NCBI GenBank assembly: GCA_016630955.3
Contig: CM049988.1
Location: 372,001-436,000 of the forward strand
DNA: 64,000 nt
Origin: Didymella arachidicola
Lineage: Eukaryota; Ascomycota; Dothideomycetes; Pleosporales; Didymellaceae
Direction: 5' to 3'
The translations under genes were made by a program, and so were the position numbers. The notes beneath the pieces are model-generated. The model saw only the letters and a program-made list of their open reading frames with translations, had not been told where the DNA came from and searched no databases. Shown piece after piece: positions 43,561 to 54,615 of this stretch (within the stretch, counting starts at the first letter, position 1; every line of letters begins with the position of its first letter).

Positions 43561-46325
43561 ATGACATTGGCTGAGCTTGCTGGACGGCTGTTGAAGGGGT
43601 CAGGTCACTCACAGTCCCATCCAGGTGCCGGTCCATACTCTGAGACTCAACCTTCGCTGGAACGAGTGAGCGGCTCATCTTCTACGGCGCCACCCGGATC
43701 GAACGGTATACGGGGCGTCAACGGTGGGGGCATGGTCGAAAGCTCATCTGGGGAACCTAGAGTGTCATCTCTGCACGCACCTTCATGGGCGAAGGCTCGA
43801 CCTCTGTCCGATATTCGCGAGCTCACCGAACCGAGCTTGGCCGAGACAATACCGCGAAGACTTCTCTCAGACAACAACTTGCCTCGCAGCGCTTCACGAC
43901 TAGAGGTATCACGGAAGCCCTCTGCAGCATCGAGGTGTCGACCAAGTACAGACACTCGTCATGGCGAGAACTGGGACCCAGACCGGAAGAACAGCGTCGA
44001 CAGCAGCGGGGGTAGATCTGTGTATCGAAAGCAACCCTCTAGGACACCATCACCGGACAATAACAGCGTATCCAGTCTATACAGTATCCCACCAGGCAGC
44101 GTTCCACTCCGCTCTTCCTCATGCACCCGCGTACGTAGCGGATCACGAACTCGACAGGCACCAGCGGCACAACAGGCAGCAGTGGCCCAGCAATCCACTG
44201 CAAATACTGCGACACATACTCTACCTATGATACCACAGCCGGCTCCACGAGCCGCTGGTCATACCGTACCTCGGCATGGCCAATCTCTATCCCCTCTACG
44301 CTATGTCGCTACTCGAATAGACCAAAGTTTACATGACAAAAATCGACGCATACCTTCCAGAACATTCATTCGTGAACCATTGTCGCAGGAGATCCTGGAG
44401 TTTCCATCTCATCGTCATCCTCGCATTGAGCTGGGGTTCGATCTGTCAGCCAGCATATTCGTTGGCGGAGGATCGATTGAGGGGACTGTTCAGATCAATG
44501 TCGACGATGCCGAGCGGATACGCCACAGAAGAACCTTAGACATCGCGCGAATATCAATAGACCTGCTGGGCATAGAGGAGATGAATGGCAACAAACGTTG
44601 TGTTTTCCTCAATCTGGCCACCGAATTGATCGACGAAGACCACCCACCACCTTCACACATGGTCTACGACCAGAAACCTATCAGCTCTAACGACTTATTC
44701 TGGCACTTGATGCCCTCCTTCACCAACCTGGCCTTCAACCTGAGCCTGCCACTGAATGTGGGACCACCGCCTTTCCATTCGAAGAACGCGCGCATTCGAT
44801 ACGCACTGTGCGTGTCTCTCCTCATTCGCGATCATGGCAAGCAGTATATCGTCAGAACGTCCGACGACGTCACTGTCCTGTCTGTCTATGATCGTAAGTT
44901 ATGTCTCGACTCAGAGATACCGGGATTGCTAATATGCCTGCAGCTGAAAAGGCTCTCATGTCACTTCCAAGTCCTCTCACTGCCTCAGATGAGTGGATCA
45001 AAGCTCGTGACACCGCCCTAGATGTTGTAAAAGTTACGGCCGGTCTACACAGGCAGGTCTGGGTCAGCGGCACCAGCATTTACGTTGATGTTCACATTGT
45101 GAATCACAGCCGTAAGGCGATCAGAAAGATCGAATTGCAGTTGGAGCGGGACATTCTTTGTTACAAACATGTTTGTCAAGTAGCAGTGAAGTATCGTTCA
45201 TCGTCGTGCTAATGACTCCTGTAATAGGCTGCAGCGTCGACTATGGAGAAGTCTGCAGGTCAAGCACGCATCTTCGACCACAACGAGCGATCAGTCCTCA
45301 GCAAGAGTTTTGTGAAGCAGGGTGCTGCTGGATGGCATGGTGTACCTTCCCAACAAACGCACTTGCGTACATGCAACCTCGAAGTACCGCGCGGACACGC
45401 CACAGTCAAGTGTGGTAAGCGGTCAACGCTGGTTAAATCATGACCACCGCTGATGATGTAGGGAAATATTTCGAAGTGCGATACTTTCTGAACGTCATAG
45501 TTGGTAGCTCGCACACGTAAGAAGCCTGGGTGTTCATCTATCTGGCTCATGCTGACTTGGGATCAGCAAGTTGGTGACCGTTCAATTGCCGATTGTGCTG
45601 ATACACATGGTAAGTGGAACATTGCCCCAAGGAAATGTATGCACAGCTCACATCGTCAGAACTCTCTCGACGTAGTGCCAAACTCGGTTGCGCAAGTGGC
45701 TATGGCTATCGAGGAAAAGCGAACTGCGCACACTTACCAACGCAGCCTCTCACCATCACAGCTCGGTCGTAAGCGTTCACAATCTATCCAAGGACGTGCC
45801 TTCGCCGTGCCTCGAATGCAGTCGCTTGATCGAATGCGAGCACAAGTCGAGGATCTGCAAGAACTTGGAGAGATACTCGATCAAAGTCCTCGCAAGTATG
45901 CGATCAGTCGAATGAATTCAAATTGGGACTACCATACGCCACCATCAAATCGCAAGGGTAGGGTCGTTGAAACCGGTGTAGCGGCAGAGCTGCAGGACAG
46001 ATTGCGGAGGGTGCGTTCCAATGAGACCTTAGGGTCCAAACAGCATACCCTGAATCGCGGCAACTCATCGAAGTCGAAGCGCGCCGAGTCAGCACTCGGG
46101 TTCAGAGAAGCTGAAGTTCGGGACGACATGGAACTCGCAGGCCTAGGCATATTTGGCGAGGCGCCTTTCAAGCAGAGGTTAGAAAGAAGTCGCTCGCGTC
46201 AATACCAATTTGTCAAAAAGAAGAGTGTTGAGAGGTGGAAAGGCGTGGCCTCTTCTGGAGTTGGTTGGCTCAAGGGCAGCAACACCAACACCAAGGATGA
46301 ACGAGAGCGAGAGGAATGGGTTTGA
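43561..46325 (+). CDS. Arrestin-like (alpha-arrestin) domain protein
   Basis: Six exons: 43561-44893, 44944-45170, 45228-45414, 45462-45516, 45567-45609 and 45660-46325; 836 residues with consistent phases. Residues 1-270 are Ser/Pro/Arg-rich and disordered. The arrestin N domain starts near 285 (PRIELGFDLSASIFVGGGSIEGTVQINV) and the C domain follows (VWVSGTSIYVDVHIVNHSRKAIRKIELQLER). The short exons rebuild the final strands VTVQLPIVLIHMNSLDVVPNSV. The C-terminal 200 residues are Arg/Ser-rich with RSRSRQYQF. Fungal arrestins of this type act as adaptors for ubiquitin ligases in endocytosis of transporters, or in pH and morphogenesis signalling; I see no clear PPxY ligase-binding motif. Function beyond the fold is open. 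Confidence 0.82.
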
Positions 46326-47901
46326 TGCATGCAATGCACTTTGGTCGCCTCATTCTCTTGTAGATATGATGCATTAAGCTTGGTAGGCTAGGAGCGTTTG
46401 GATACAGCCATTGCTATGTCTTTCGTACTCAGGACGCCCCTTTTGGTAACCTTCAGTCGATGGGAGATGCCTGCACCTTGAAGTTGTTGTGATGACTTGT
46501 TTTCAACAAATCAAAAGGATCATCGAAGGTCTCAATACGCGATTGTGGCATGCGGCATGCGAATTCAAAGGGCCGAATAGGAAGGGTCACATGACTGACC
46601 AGCCAGCTTCCCGGTGATTCAGATCTCTGGACCAGGCAGACTTGGGATCGCGGTTTGCAACTCTCATCGATTATGACCAGCCTTCCCAATAATCCCATCC
46701 GTATTTGGCAGCCACGATGATGTTGATGGTTGCATCATGTCAGCGCGTTGATGACGCACTAGAGTCAACAAACGCGTTCGGCGAACTTTGAAATTGCTGG
46801 CAACAAACAAAGGGCCACAGTCGCCAGAGCGCTGGCATACCCCGGATCGAGCGTCCGTCTTGCATGATTGCAGGAGTTTTCTACTAAGGGCGCTTTAGTG
46901 TACAGGGCTTGGTGGCCCTCGAACACTCCTCGCTGACGCGCAATGCAAGGCTGGACACGCCCTCAGACCAGAGGGCGTGCCCGGAGTGAGGTTGAGAGGT
47001 CCAGTATTTGTACTGAAGATGTTCGTAGTGCGGCGCAGCAAACAAAGAAAGTGCTGCGAAGCTATATCGAGAATTTCTAGCTACCAAACAAACTTTGCTC
47101 TAGCTGTCAGCCGTGAACTGGCGTTCGTTCACGCCGCACTTGTCGAAAATGCACTATCGCCTTACACACGTGATCGGCCATCAGCGACGCGCACGGATTG
47201 AGTATTACGCAGGTAATTTCGGGCGCAATGGCAGCTCGATGTCTGCGGCTCCTGATTGTCTTATCCCTATCGATAGCTCACCGCGTCCAACGGCGCTCGA
47301 CGGTTGACGTCGTTTCATCTCGTCTGCTGTGGAGTGCTTGCATTGCGTTTTGCATTCAACGCCCGTCGGTCGCGTCTCGCTGAAAACAAACACCAGCACG
47401 TCCCAGTAGTGTAGGAGCCACGGCGCACAGCGGCCCACTTACCCAACCCCATCACCTGCGAACGCACCGACGCTGCCTGCCATTTTGCGCCAATCTCAAT
47501 AATTCTCGACACGCGCATTGCGCATTCTATGAGGGAAGTAGGTGTCGATAGCAGAGGTAAGCAGTCTCCCTTGGTTGTGGTGGAGGGGCATCGACGTCAA
47601 GGACTCGTGCCGTGGCTGCTGCCACTGATGCGGGCGCATCGCATTCAGAATGCGCCTGGTACGTTCGCAGTCAGGCGCAGGGAGTGTTTAGCAGTCGCAT
47701 TTCCTGTGAAATAGTGAAGCTGGCTCCCTCCAAACGCGGCTACCCGCAATATAGGACCTTCAGCAGTGGCGACTGGACAGCTGGTCTGGTTGAACCTGCA
47801 GGCTACCGTGGTTGCCAGCATGGCAACGAACAGCAAACATTCGTAAACATACAGGGCGCTCGCTAATATTCGCTCTCTTCAGTCGCCTGCGCCTATGCAA
47901 G
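46326..47901. other. Intergenic region upstream of the forkhead gene
   Basis: About 1.6 kb between the arrestin-like stop and the forkhead start. Short frames on both strands do not resemble proteins. Most is presumably the forkhead promoter and 5' UTR. Confidence 0.4.
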
Positions 47902-50331
47902 ATGCCGCCACGAGTAGGACTTCGATCCCGCCGGGAGCCTGACGCCCAGCCGCAGTCCGATGCAGATTCCATAGCCACGCCCTCGCGGAAGCGCAGACGC
48001 GTGAGTATTTCCGCCGCCAAACGTGTATCTGGGCTTGTTTACTCACAGAACCAGCTCAACGTCAACGAGCCTACTGCGGCAGCGGCCGATGCTACACGCA
48101 CACGCCGAGACGAGTCAGTTGCCAGTAATGACAGCAACACTACACTACCGAATGCCGACGACGAAGACCCCGTGGAAAGGCAGAATCGAATTATTGCTGC
48201 TCTACTCGTTCCGAACTACACACCAAATGCCGCCATCGATTACGCCAACGACCTGCAAGCCCGCAAGAATCAGGGTCACAACATCGCCGCCTTTGCAAAG
48301 ATCGCAGCTCGCGACTGGTGCTTCTTTGTGCAGGAGACCCGAATTCTCATTGGGCGTGCAGATTCGTCGATTCGTCCACAGCCGCCGAGCTCAGAAGCCA
48401 ACATCCCAGGACACCCGCAGAGCGAGGCCCAGTCAGTCTCGAACTGGGGAGTACACATCGACTTGGGTCCTGAACGACAGGTCTCGCGCGTACACGCCGA
48501 GATCTTCTTCGATTCGGCGGATCAGGGCTGGTACGTCATCGTGAACAGCCGCAACGGTCTTAAGCTGGACGATGTGCATATTGCGAAGGGCCAGACAGAG
48601 TTGCTCCACAGTGGTATCTGCATTAGCATCATGGGTACACAGATGTTGTTCCTTCTGGCCAACCAGGAAGACCACTTCCATCCAATGCTCTTCCGACAGG
48701 CGAATGGAGAAGAGGCTGGGGAATCTGGAGATGACGGCAATCCTCCTTCGCGATCAAACCACAACATAGCGCCAAGAGGACCTACGCCGAAACGTGAACA
48801 GTACGACCCATTCCCACCCTCCTCGCATCCAAGGAACCGCGAGAACAAGCACCAGTCCTCACAAGCATACTACAACCAGATGACTTCCACTCCAGGTCGC
48901 CCACCGCCAGGCACTCCTCTGACCTTCCAGCAAGGCACTGGTCCTCGCAGCAGCAAAGGCTCTCCCGCTACCTTTTCCCGTGGTGTCATGATCGACTCGA
49001 CTGATGAAGTCGATTACAGCCATGACCAGGCCAAGGATATGAAGCCGCCATACAGTTACGCACAGCTGATTGGACAAGCCATTCTGAGCAACGATGAAGA
49101 GATGCTAACTTTGGCGAACATCTATGACTACATCAAATCGCGCTATGCGTTCTTCCGGTTCACAAACGGAGGCTGGCAGAACAGTATCCGTCACAACTTA
49201 TCTTTGAACAAATCTTTCGAAAAAGTGGCACGCCGAACTGATGAGCCTGGCAAGGGCATGAAATGGAAGATTGCAGATTCAGAACGCGAGGAGTTCATCA
49301 GGAAGCAGCTGTTGAACCCGCGCAAGGGTGGTGGTATCGCCATTGGCTTTCGACCTGACGGTTCCGGGCCCAGCTCGCCTGCGCTTGGCAACCCATCTCA
49401 AGCTACGGAGCGGCTGGTCGGTGCTCTTGATCGTGGGCATCACGTCACCTACATGAAATCGCCCCCTCGTTCTGCAACGCCGCCTTTGTCCTCAGTTCCT
49501 GCGCCAAACGAATCGTACACTCCCGATCGCGGATCCCGCCCATTCGGTGCTTTCAAGCAGTCGCCCAACATTCGCGAAATGAACCACTTCGTCACGCCCG
49601 CTAAGCGCCTCGTATACGGAGGTAATGACGGACGCCACCCCCTATATATCAAAACTGAAGAGCCCAGGCCACACCTCGAATCATCGCCCAACATGGACCC
49701 TGTCAAGCCAATGGTCCAAGGTCTTGGTCTGACTGGACTCAAGAGCGAGGCAGCAAACTCACCTCCTACGCTCTACTCCGATGCAGCGACCAGTAACATC
49801 GCAGGTAGCCACGACGCAAGCCGAATGAACAACGCCCTTGTAACACCACTTGTGACTCGCCATGCACCTCGTCTTGCGCCTCCCAGCACTGCGCAAATGC
49901 CCAGTCAGTACATGAATTTCTCTAGCCCGGCGCCTTTCTGGAAGTTCGTCGATCTGCCCAGCACACCGGCCAAGTTTCCTGTCGACTTCAGCCCCACCAA
50001 GATGCATCACGATGAGAAAGATGAAGATGATGCTCAACCCAGCTCTCCTCCAATGCTCCCTGACGAAGATCGGAGTGCCGACCCCGAGGACCAGGATGCA
50101 TCTGACGACAAGCCAGGAGATGATGAAGATGTTGGATTAGAAAGCCCGAGCCGCACGGTCAGTCGACCGGTCAGTCGCCGCGATCTTGGTGGCAGTCAGC
50201 GGAGCAGGAGTAACTCCAATGTGAACGCTCTTGGGACACCCGGTCTAGGCGGCATGGTCCGAGGAGCGAGCCTCCACGGCTTCGAAGAACAGGATGAGCC
50301 CGAGGAGGAAAGCTATGATCTGTCGAAGTAG
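47902..50331 (+). CDS. FKH2: FHA-forkhead transcription factor (Fkh1/Fkh2 type)
   Basis: 809 residues in one open frame. The ATG at 47902 gives MPPRVGLRSRREPD; the frame is open to 47812 only via a TTG. An FHA phosphopeptide-binding domain spans about 140-255 with the key GR (151-152), SRVHAE (195-200) and NSRNGL (215-220). The forkhead DNA-binding domain is about 380-470 (KPPYSYAQLIGQAIL, NGGWQNSIRHNLSLNKSF). The C-terminus is Pro/Ser-rich with acidic patches. Fkh factors control G2/M cell-cycle genes and replication timing in yeast; inferred here. A 48-nt stop-free segment at 48001-48048 (GTGAGT...TCACAG) is a probable intron; removing it deletes 16 residues after RKRRR and leaves 793. Confidence 0.92.
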   Translation: MPPRVGLRSRREPDAQPQSDADSIATPSRKRRRVSISAAKRVSGLVYSQNQLNVNEPTAAAADATRTRRDESVASNDSNTTLPNADDEDPVERQNRIIAALLVPNYTPNAAIDYANDLQARKNQGHNIAAFAKIAARDWCFFVQETRILIGRADSSIRPQPPSSEANIPGHPQSEAQSVSNWGVHIDLGPERQVSRVHAEIFFDSADQGWYVIVNSRNGLKLDDVHIAKGQTELLHSGICISIMGTQMLFLLANQEDHFHPMLFRQANGEEAGESGDDGNPPSRSNHNIAPRGPTPKREQYDPFPPSSHPRNRENKHQSSQAYYNQMTSTPGRPPPGTPLTFQQGTGPRSSKGSPATFSRGVMIDSTDEVDYSHDQAKDMKPPYSYAQLIGQAILSNDEEMLTLANIYDYIKSRYAFFRFTNGGWQNSIRHNLSLNKSFEKVARRTDEPGKGMKWKIADSEREEFIRKQLLNPRKGGGIAIGFRPDGSGPSSPALGNPSQATERLVGALDRGHHVTYMKSPPRSATPPLSSVPAPNESYTPDRGSRPFGAFKQSPNIREMNHFVTPAKRLVYGGNDGRHPLYIKTEEPRPHLESSPNMDPVKPMVQGLGLTGLKSEAANSPPTLYSDAATSNIAGSHDASRMNNALVTPLVTRHAPRLAPPSTAQMPSQYMNFSSPAPFWKFVDLPSTPAKFPVDFSPTKMHHDEKDEDDAQPSSPPMLPDEDRSADPEDQDASDDKPGDDEDVGLESPSRTVSRPVSRRDLGGSQRSRSNSNVNALGTPGLGGMVRGASLHGFEEQDEPEEESYDLSK

Positions 50332-50955
50332 GTTGCGCCACCGAGCTGTCCGGATCGACTTACTAATCATTCAATAGGGGCTTCCAGAAGATTGGTTCCT
50401 TCCACCACAGCATGGCACAGGCTCACGGCGTTGTTGGTCGCTCCGCTATTTAGGAAAGCTCCGGCGCCGGACAAATATCTTACCTTGAACAGACTCAGCA
50501 GGAGGACAAGCAGGAGGCATGGGAGAGTCTCGTATGCTATGCAATTGAGCAGCTCGAGGCGTTGCAAGATGAGATGCATTTCGATAATAACGTTAGCCGG
50601 GTAAAGGCTGACAGTGTGATGTGAGGAGTGTATGACGCACACGCTACTAGCTACAAGGTACCAGAGTACGTAAGGTGTTGTATAACGTTCGAGTATATGG
50701 CCTACAGCACTGGTTTACAGAATGGCGCATCGGTGGCACGATTGCTTATGAACTTACGATATGAGATGAATAGTGTCTATAGGTCATACTATGGCGCAGA
50801 TACGCTTACGGATATGAACAGGAGAAGAAGAATTGAATTTTATGGCATTTGCATCTCCGCATTCATTCAGCCTATCACGTTCGTTGCTATTCACAATCAC
50901 GTCCATGCTCTCTCTTCATTTCTTGCTGCTCTCGTAATCTTGATATTTCGCGAGC
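50332..50955. other. Convergent intergenic region
   Basis: About 620 bases between the ends of the forkhead and NDUFS5 genes. Nothing coding is recognised. Confidence 0.4.
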
Positions 50956-51794
50956 CTAGTTGATCTCCTTATGCGGGAACCACTTGGACGGCTTCAGATT
51001 CTTCTCCTCCAACGGCGCGTCGAGCACTCCCAGTCTCCGTATCTCGCCGGCTGAGGGCGCGTCGTCCCGCTTTATGTTGGCTTCGGCTTTGCGGTAGGCG
51101 GCTTGAAGAGCGAGGGTGCGGGCAGCCTGTTATTGCTTCAGTAAAGATAATGCAGCCGAGCTTGCTGGTACGTACCTCCTTCTTGTGGTGCAAGCACTCG
51201 TAGTAGTCCTCAAGGACGGGCACGCACTTTGCCTTGCCGCTGTCGTCCTCGGCATTTGTGTTGGTCACGTAGCACGCGAGGACTTCTTGCCAGAAGGGGA
51301 AGCAGCGCGAGGGGCCTGTTGGCATTCGTTAGTACAGGTCATGCTTCCTATTGTCAGTCCTGGGAGCGAGCAAGACGCGGCTGAGGAGGGCGCGGCGCGA
51401 TGGGCCACTGTCCGATGGCAGGAGCTTGCGCAAGTGACGTTCTTGTATCTTTTGTAGAGCCCTGGCTCGCAGAGGGACCTGTGTCGGCGGTGTGTCGGTG
51501 GGTAGAATGTCGTCATGAACCCTAGTCATCCTGACAGCCTTTCCTGATGCTGTGCGCCGTCTGGCGCCGTAAATGCGGTAACAAGTCCTCCGAATCTGCC
51601 CGTGTTCCTCTTTCTTCGCGCAGCGAGTCTCATATAGTCCTCGTGCTTGTAGCTGCCGTGTGCCAGATAACGTCGTCGGTTTTCGTCCAGCCATTGTGCG
51701 TGCGCCCGGTCCTCTGCTGCCTCCAAAGTCGCTCCTCGCTCTCCCAGGGAAGGTGGAAATACGTACCGCCAGCAAGTCCGTATCCAGAGGCCAT
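50956..51794 (-). CDS. NADH:ubiquinone oxidoreductase 15-kDa subunit (NDUFS5-like)
   Basis: Three exons: 51794-51767, 51315-51176 and 51126-50956; 112 residues. Exon 1 supplies only MASGYGLAG plus one base, joined across a 451-nt intron to GPSRCFPFWQEVLACYV. Two Cx9C motifs (CFPFWQEVLAC and CVPVLEDYYEC) form the twin-CHCH fold, oxidised by the Mia40 pathway in the intermembrane space. The C-terminal exon is charged and ends SKWFPHKEIN. NDUFS5 is an accessory subunit of respiratory complex I on the intermembrane-space side. No presequence, as expected for a Mia40 substrate. The first intron is about eight times longer than is typical in this window and is discussed as a finding. Confidence 0.9.
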
Positions 51795-54098
51795 TGTCGC
51801 GGTGTAGATGTGGGGTTCCTTAGCCGTACACCGAGCTTCGACAGACGTGAGGTCGAGCTCGACACACCCGCTTGGCCCCGTTGGGCTAGGGTCTTGGCGC
51901 GAACGCTCTCGCGCTTTGCAAAGCCAACAAGCTGATTCGATCAACAGACCGGCTTTGGGACACGTCAGGGCATTTGCTCTTGGTCCTCAGTGCTAGCTCA
52001 TAGTGCGCCGAGTACGGACTCCTTCCTGCATGTACTGCTCATAGCACATAGACGGCTTGCGAATGTCAGATTGCCTTGGAGCCCCTCAACCCAATCAGCA
52101 TCGTCCGCGTGAAGCATGTTGACCTCGTCAGGGTCACTCTCTCTTTTGAACAACAGGTAGCCTTTCTAGATTCAAATCAATTTGTTGCAGTCTCACTTCA
52201 CTTATAGCCCTGAAGACTGCAATATTGTAAAGCAATACAAGATGTTTTGCGAGCAAGTTATTTGCGTTAGTGACTAGATTACTATCCTTAAGAATTAGGT
52301 ATCCTGCGAAGCGCTTGCCTTTATCTGTCTCGCGATAGATCGTTCGCGAAGAGGGAGTGTTGCACTGATGTTCGTTACACTTTACTTATAGGCCTTGCGC
52401 CCTATATTAAGCAGAACAGATACAACAAAGTAGAAGCGGAATTTTAAAAAGCTAGGACGCAAGGATTATTGCGCATGAAGTACTGACAGTGGGACATTAA
52501 TTCCCTGGTGAGGGTGTTTACTGTAGGATAATGCACACACCTCCTAATTTGCACGACCCCGATGCTCTTAGGACCTTACTATTGGGGAAGGAGCTGTACC
52601 GAAAGTGTTCGACTCGTATCACGATTATTCTGCGATTGATATTTGCGCACTGCACCTTCTGTCTAGTATGGCTTTCTTTGCTCTTGATGGGCAAAGTGCT
52701 TGTCAACATCTTAACTTCAACTTCTGAATCACAGTCCGCTCTAATTCCCTGCAATTTGTCTTCCTCCTAACCGGATCCGAAGCTGCTGCTGCAGTTGCTC
52801 GCACCTCCACGGTCTCCTTTGTTGCCTACAAAGACAAATACATACCGTTTTTGTCGTATCCCTTATGTACAATGCGGATACTTAAAAGACCGCGCAGGAG
52901 TGACTTGCTTGGCCTTGCACACTATATGAGCACAGAAGAACAGAGCGTGCATAAGTGACAGAGCACGAACGACTGCGGTATAAACCGCGAGACAGACACT
53001 ATTAAATAACAGAGCACTAGCTTTGATGTTTCATGGTAGTGTGGCTAAGACTAGCAGACCTCAGGTCGCTATGTTTGAAAACTTCAAAATGCATCCTTTC
53101 ATCGACGATCATGATGATTAGTGGAGCGTAAAAGGCGAACGGATTAACACTACTGTGTAGAGCTGTCTTACTGCATTTGCATTACGATTACGCTGTTTAG
53201 CGCAACGGTGGGCGAAGTATTTGGCAGGTGCGCAGGAGCGCTTGACAGGAACTAGCAGCTGTTGATCAGTATTACGGATCTAACTGATCTACTAGACGTG
53301 GGCACTGACGATCATCAGGAAGCCGCAGCACAGTGGCGATCAAGTCGTGCGTGATGTGTCGAGAGATGCATGTCGCGGGATCAGAGCGGAAAGGCATAAG
53401 AAGTGCCCTGCCGTACAGACAGTGAGGCAGGTGCTTGTTAAGTTGTAGACTGCGCGATTGCAGACAACACGCGCTTCTCCGTAAAACACCCTAAGAAAGG
53501 AAAAACCCTTTCCGTCTCTTGCAAAGAGTGTGCACAGTAACAAATCGACGGATGGTGAAATCTGAGATGGTGCGCCCGTCGCGGCTGCCAGCCTGCCACG
53601 CGGTTGCGGCGACGCTAGCGCGCACTGACCTTCACCGCACCACCTCACCGGAACCAAAAAATTTGCAATTTCTCGACAACCTGAAGAGTGATCAAGCTAA
53701 TTTCAAGCAAAAATATACGAAGCCTGACGAGGGGCTCGAACCCTCAACCTTGAGATTAAGAGTCTCACGCGCTACCGATTGTGCCAGCCGGGCTATTGTT
53801 GATAGAAATTTTGATCGTTATAAATTATATGAATGTACTAACAAATCCTGTGGGCAGCATTCATCCTGCCTTTAGCACTCGGCCATTTGTGTACAGCAAT
53901 CCTTTGCGGCCGTACGCACAAGACCCTAGGTGGTGTCGGCCAGTCTAGGCTAGCTTCGGATCCCTTGCACCAAATCGTCGTCTCGATCACCATGTTCAAG
54001 CGTTTTCTCCATCTCGAATATCGCTAACACGCCCTTGATTTGAGCACCATCTGCACATGCAAGATTTTCAAGTATTCAGACTATCTACAACACGTAAT
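51795..54098. other. Gene-poor region around a tRNA gene
   Basis: About 2.3 kb. 52100-53300 is AT-rich with no family-like frame. At about 52347-52360 a purine run is followed by TGTTGCACTG, reminiscent of an LTR-element boundary, but I see no partner LTR or polymerase sequence. Only the tRNA at 53722-53793 is supportable. Confidence 0.35.
53722..53793 (-). tRNA. tRNA-Lys (CTT)
   Basis: 72 nt, no intron. Reading the minus strand: the acceptor arm GCCCGGC pairs with GTCAGGC with one C-A mismatch and one G-U pair. The anticodon stem TGAGA/TCTCA encloses loop CTCTTAA with anticodon CTT. The T arm GAGGG-TTCGAGC-CCCTC is perfect. The D stem GCAC/GCGC contains an A-C mismatch. The folded cloverleaf fits elongator tRNA-Lys; the two mismatches suggest either a slightly diverged or a decaying copy. 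Confidence 0.85.
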
Positions 54099-54615
54099 CT
54101 ACTTGTTTTGGGCAGCAGTGTCCTGATTTCTATCAGCTCGGTCCGCATCAGGTAGTGTATACTTACCAGATAGACCTGGTAGAAATCCATCTTGACCTTT
54201 CCACCGTCTTTGACAAGATGCGCCCGCGCGGCCCAATCAACCCCTGATTCACCGCCTGCCTTCAGTCCGTACTGGACAGTCCCATACAGCATGCACTCAT
54301 CAGAGTTGGGGCCGAAGGGGAATATCTTGATAGCCTCGTGCTTCCTGCTCGCGACCTTCTCCCACATCCCTTTGCGCAGTGCGAGGATCGCTGGTCATCA
54401 TGTGTCAGCGCACCACAACAGCGAGCTGTGCAAAGCATACCATCTGATCCTTTGACCTTCTTCGACGCCATGATCAAGGTCGCATCGACGGTGAAGTTCT
54501 TGACATATTCCTCGTGCGCATTTGGCGTGTCCGACGTAGCGTAGAACTGCTCGAAAAATTTCTTGTACGCCAAGTCGAACTCAATCGACGGATACTCGGA
54601 AGCGTATGCAGGCAT
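54099..54615 (-). CDS. Small NTF2/SnoaL-like protein
   Basis: Three exons: 54615-54441, 54390-54167 and a 24-nt exon 54122-54099; 140 residues. Introns are GTATGC...CCAG and GTAAGT...TCAG. The protein opens MPAYASEYPSIEFDLAYKKF, and the alpha+beta cone pattern (KFFEQFYATSD, KNFTVDATLIMASKKVKGSDAILALRKGMW, HLVKDGGKVKMDFYQVYL) is that of fungal NTF2-like/SnoaL-fold proteins of unknown function. The final exon gives DTAAQNK. Another Met nine codons upstream is possible but less typical. No signal peptide; probably cytosolic. It sits alone in a gene-poor stretch, so context gives no clue to ligand or reaction. Confidence 0.75.

Noticed and set aside
52340..52440. Purine run followed by TGTTGCAC as a possible LTR-element edge
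   Set aside because: No second LTR, primer-binding site or polymerase remnants could be read nearby.
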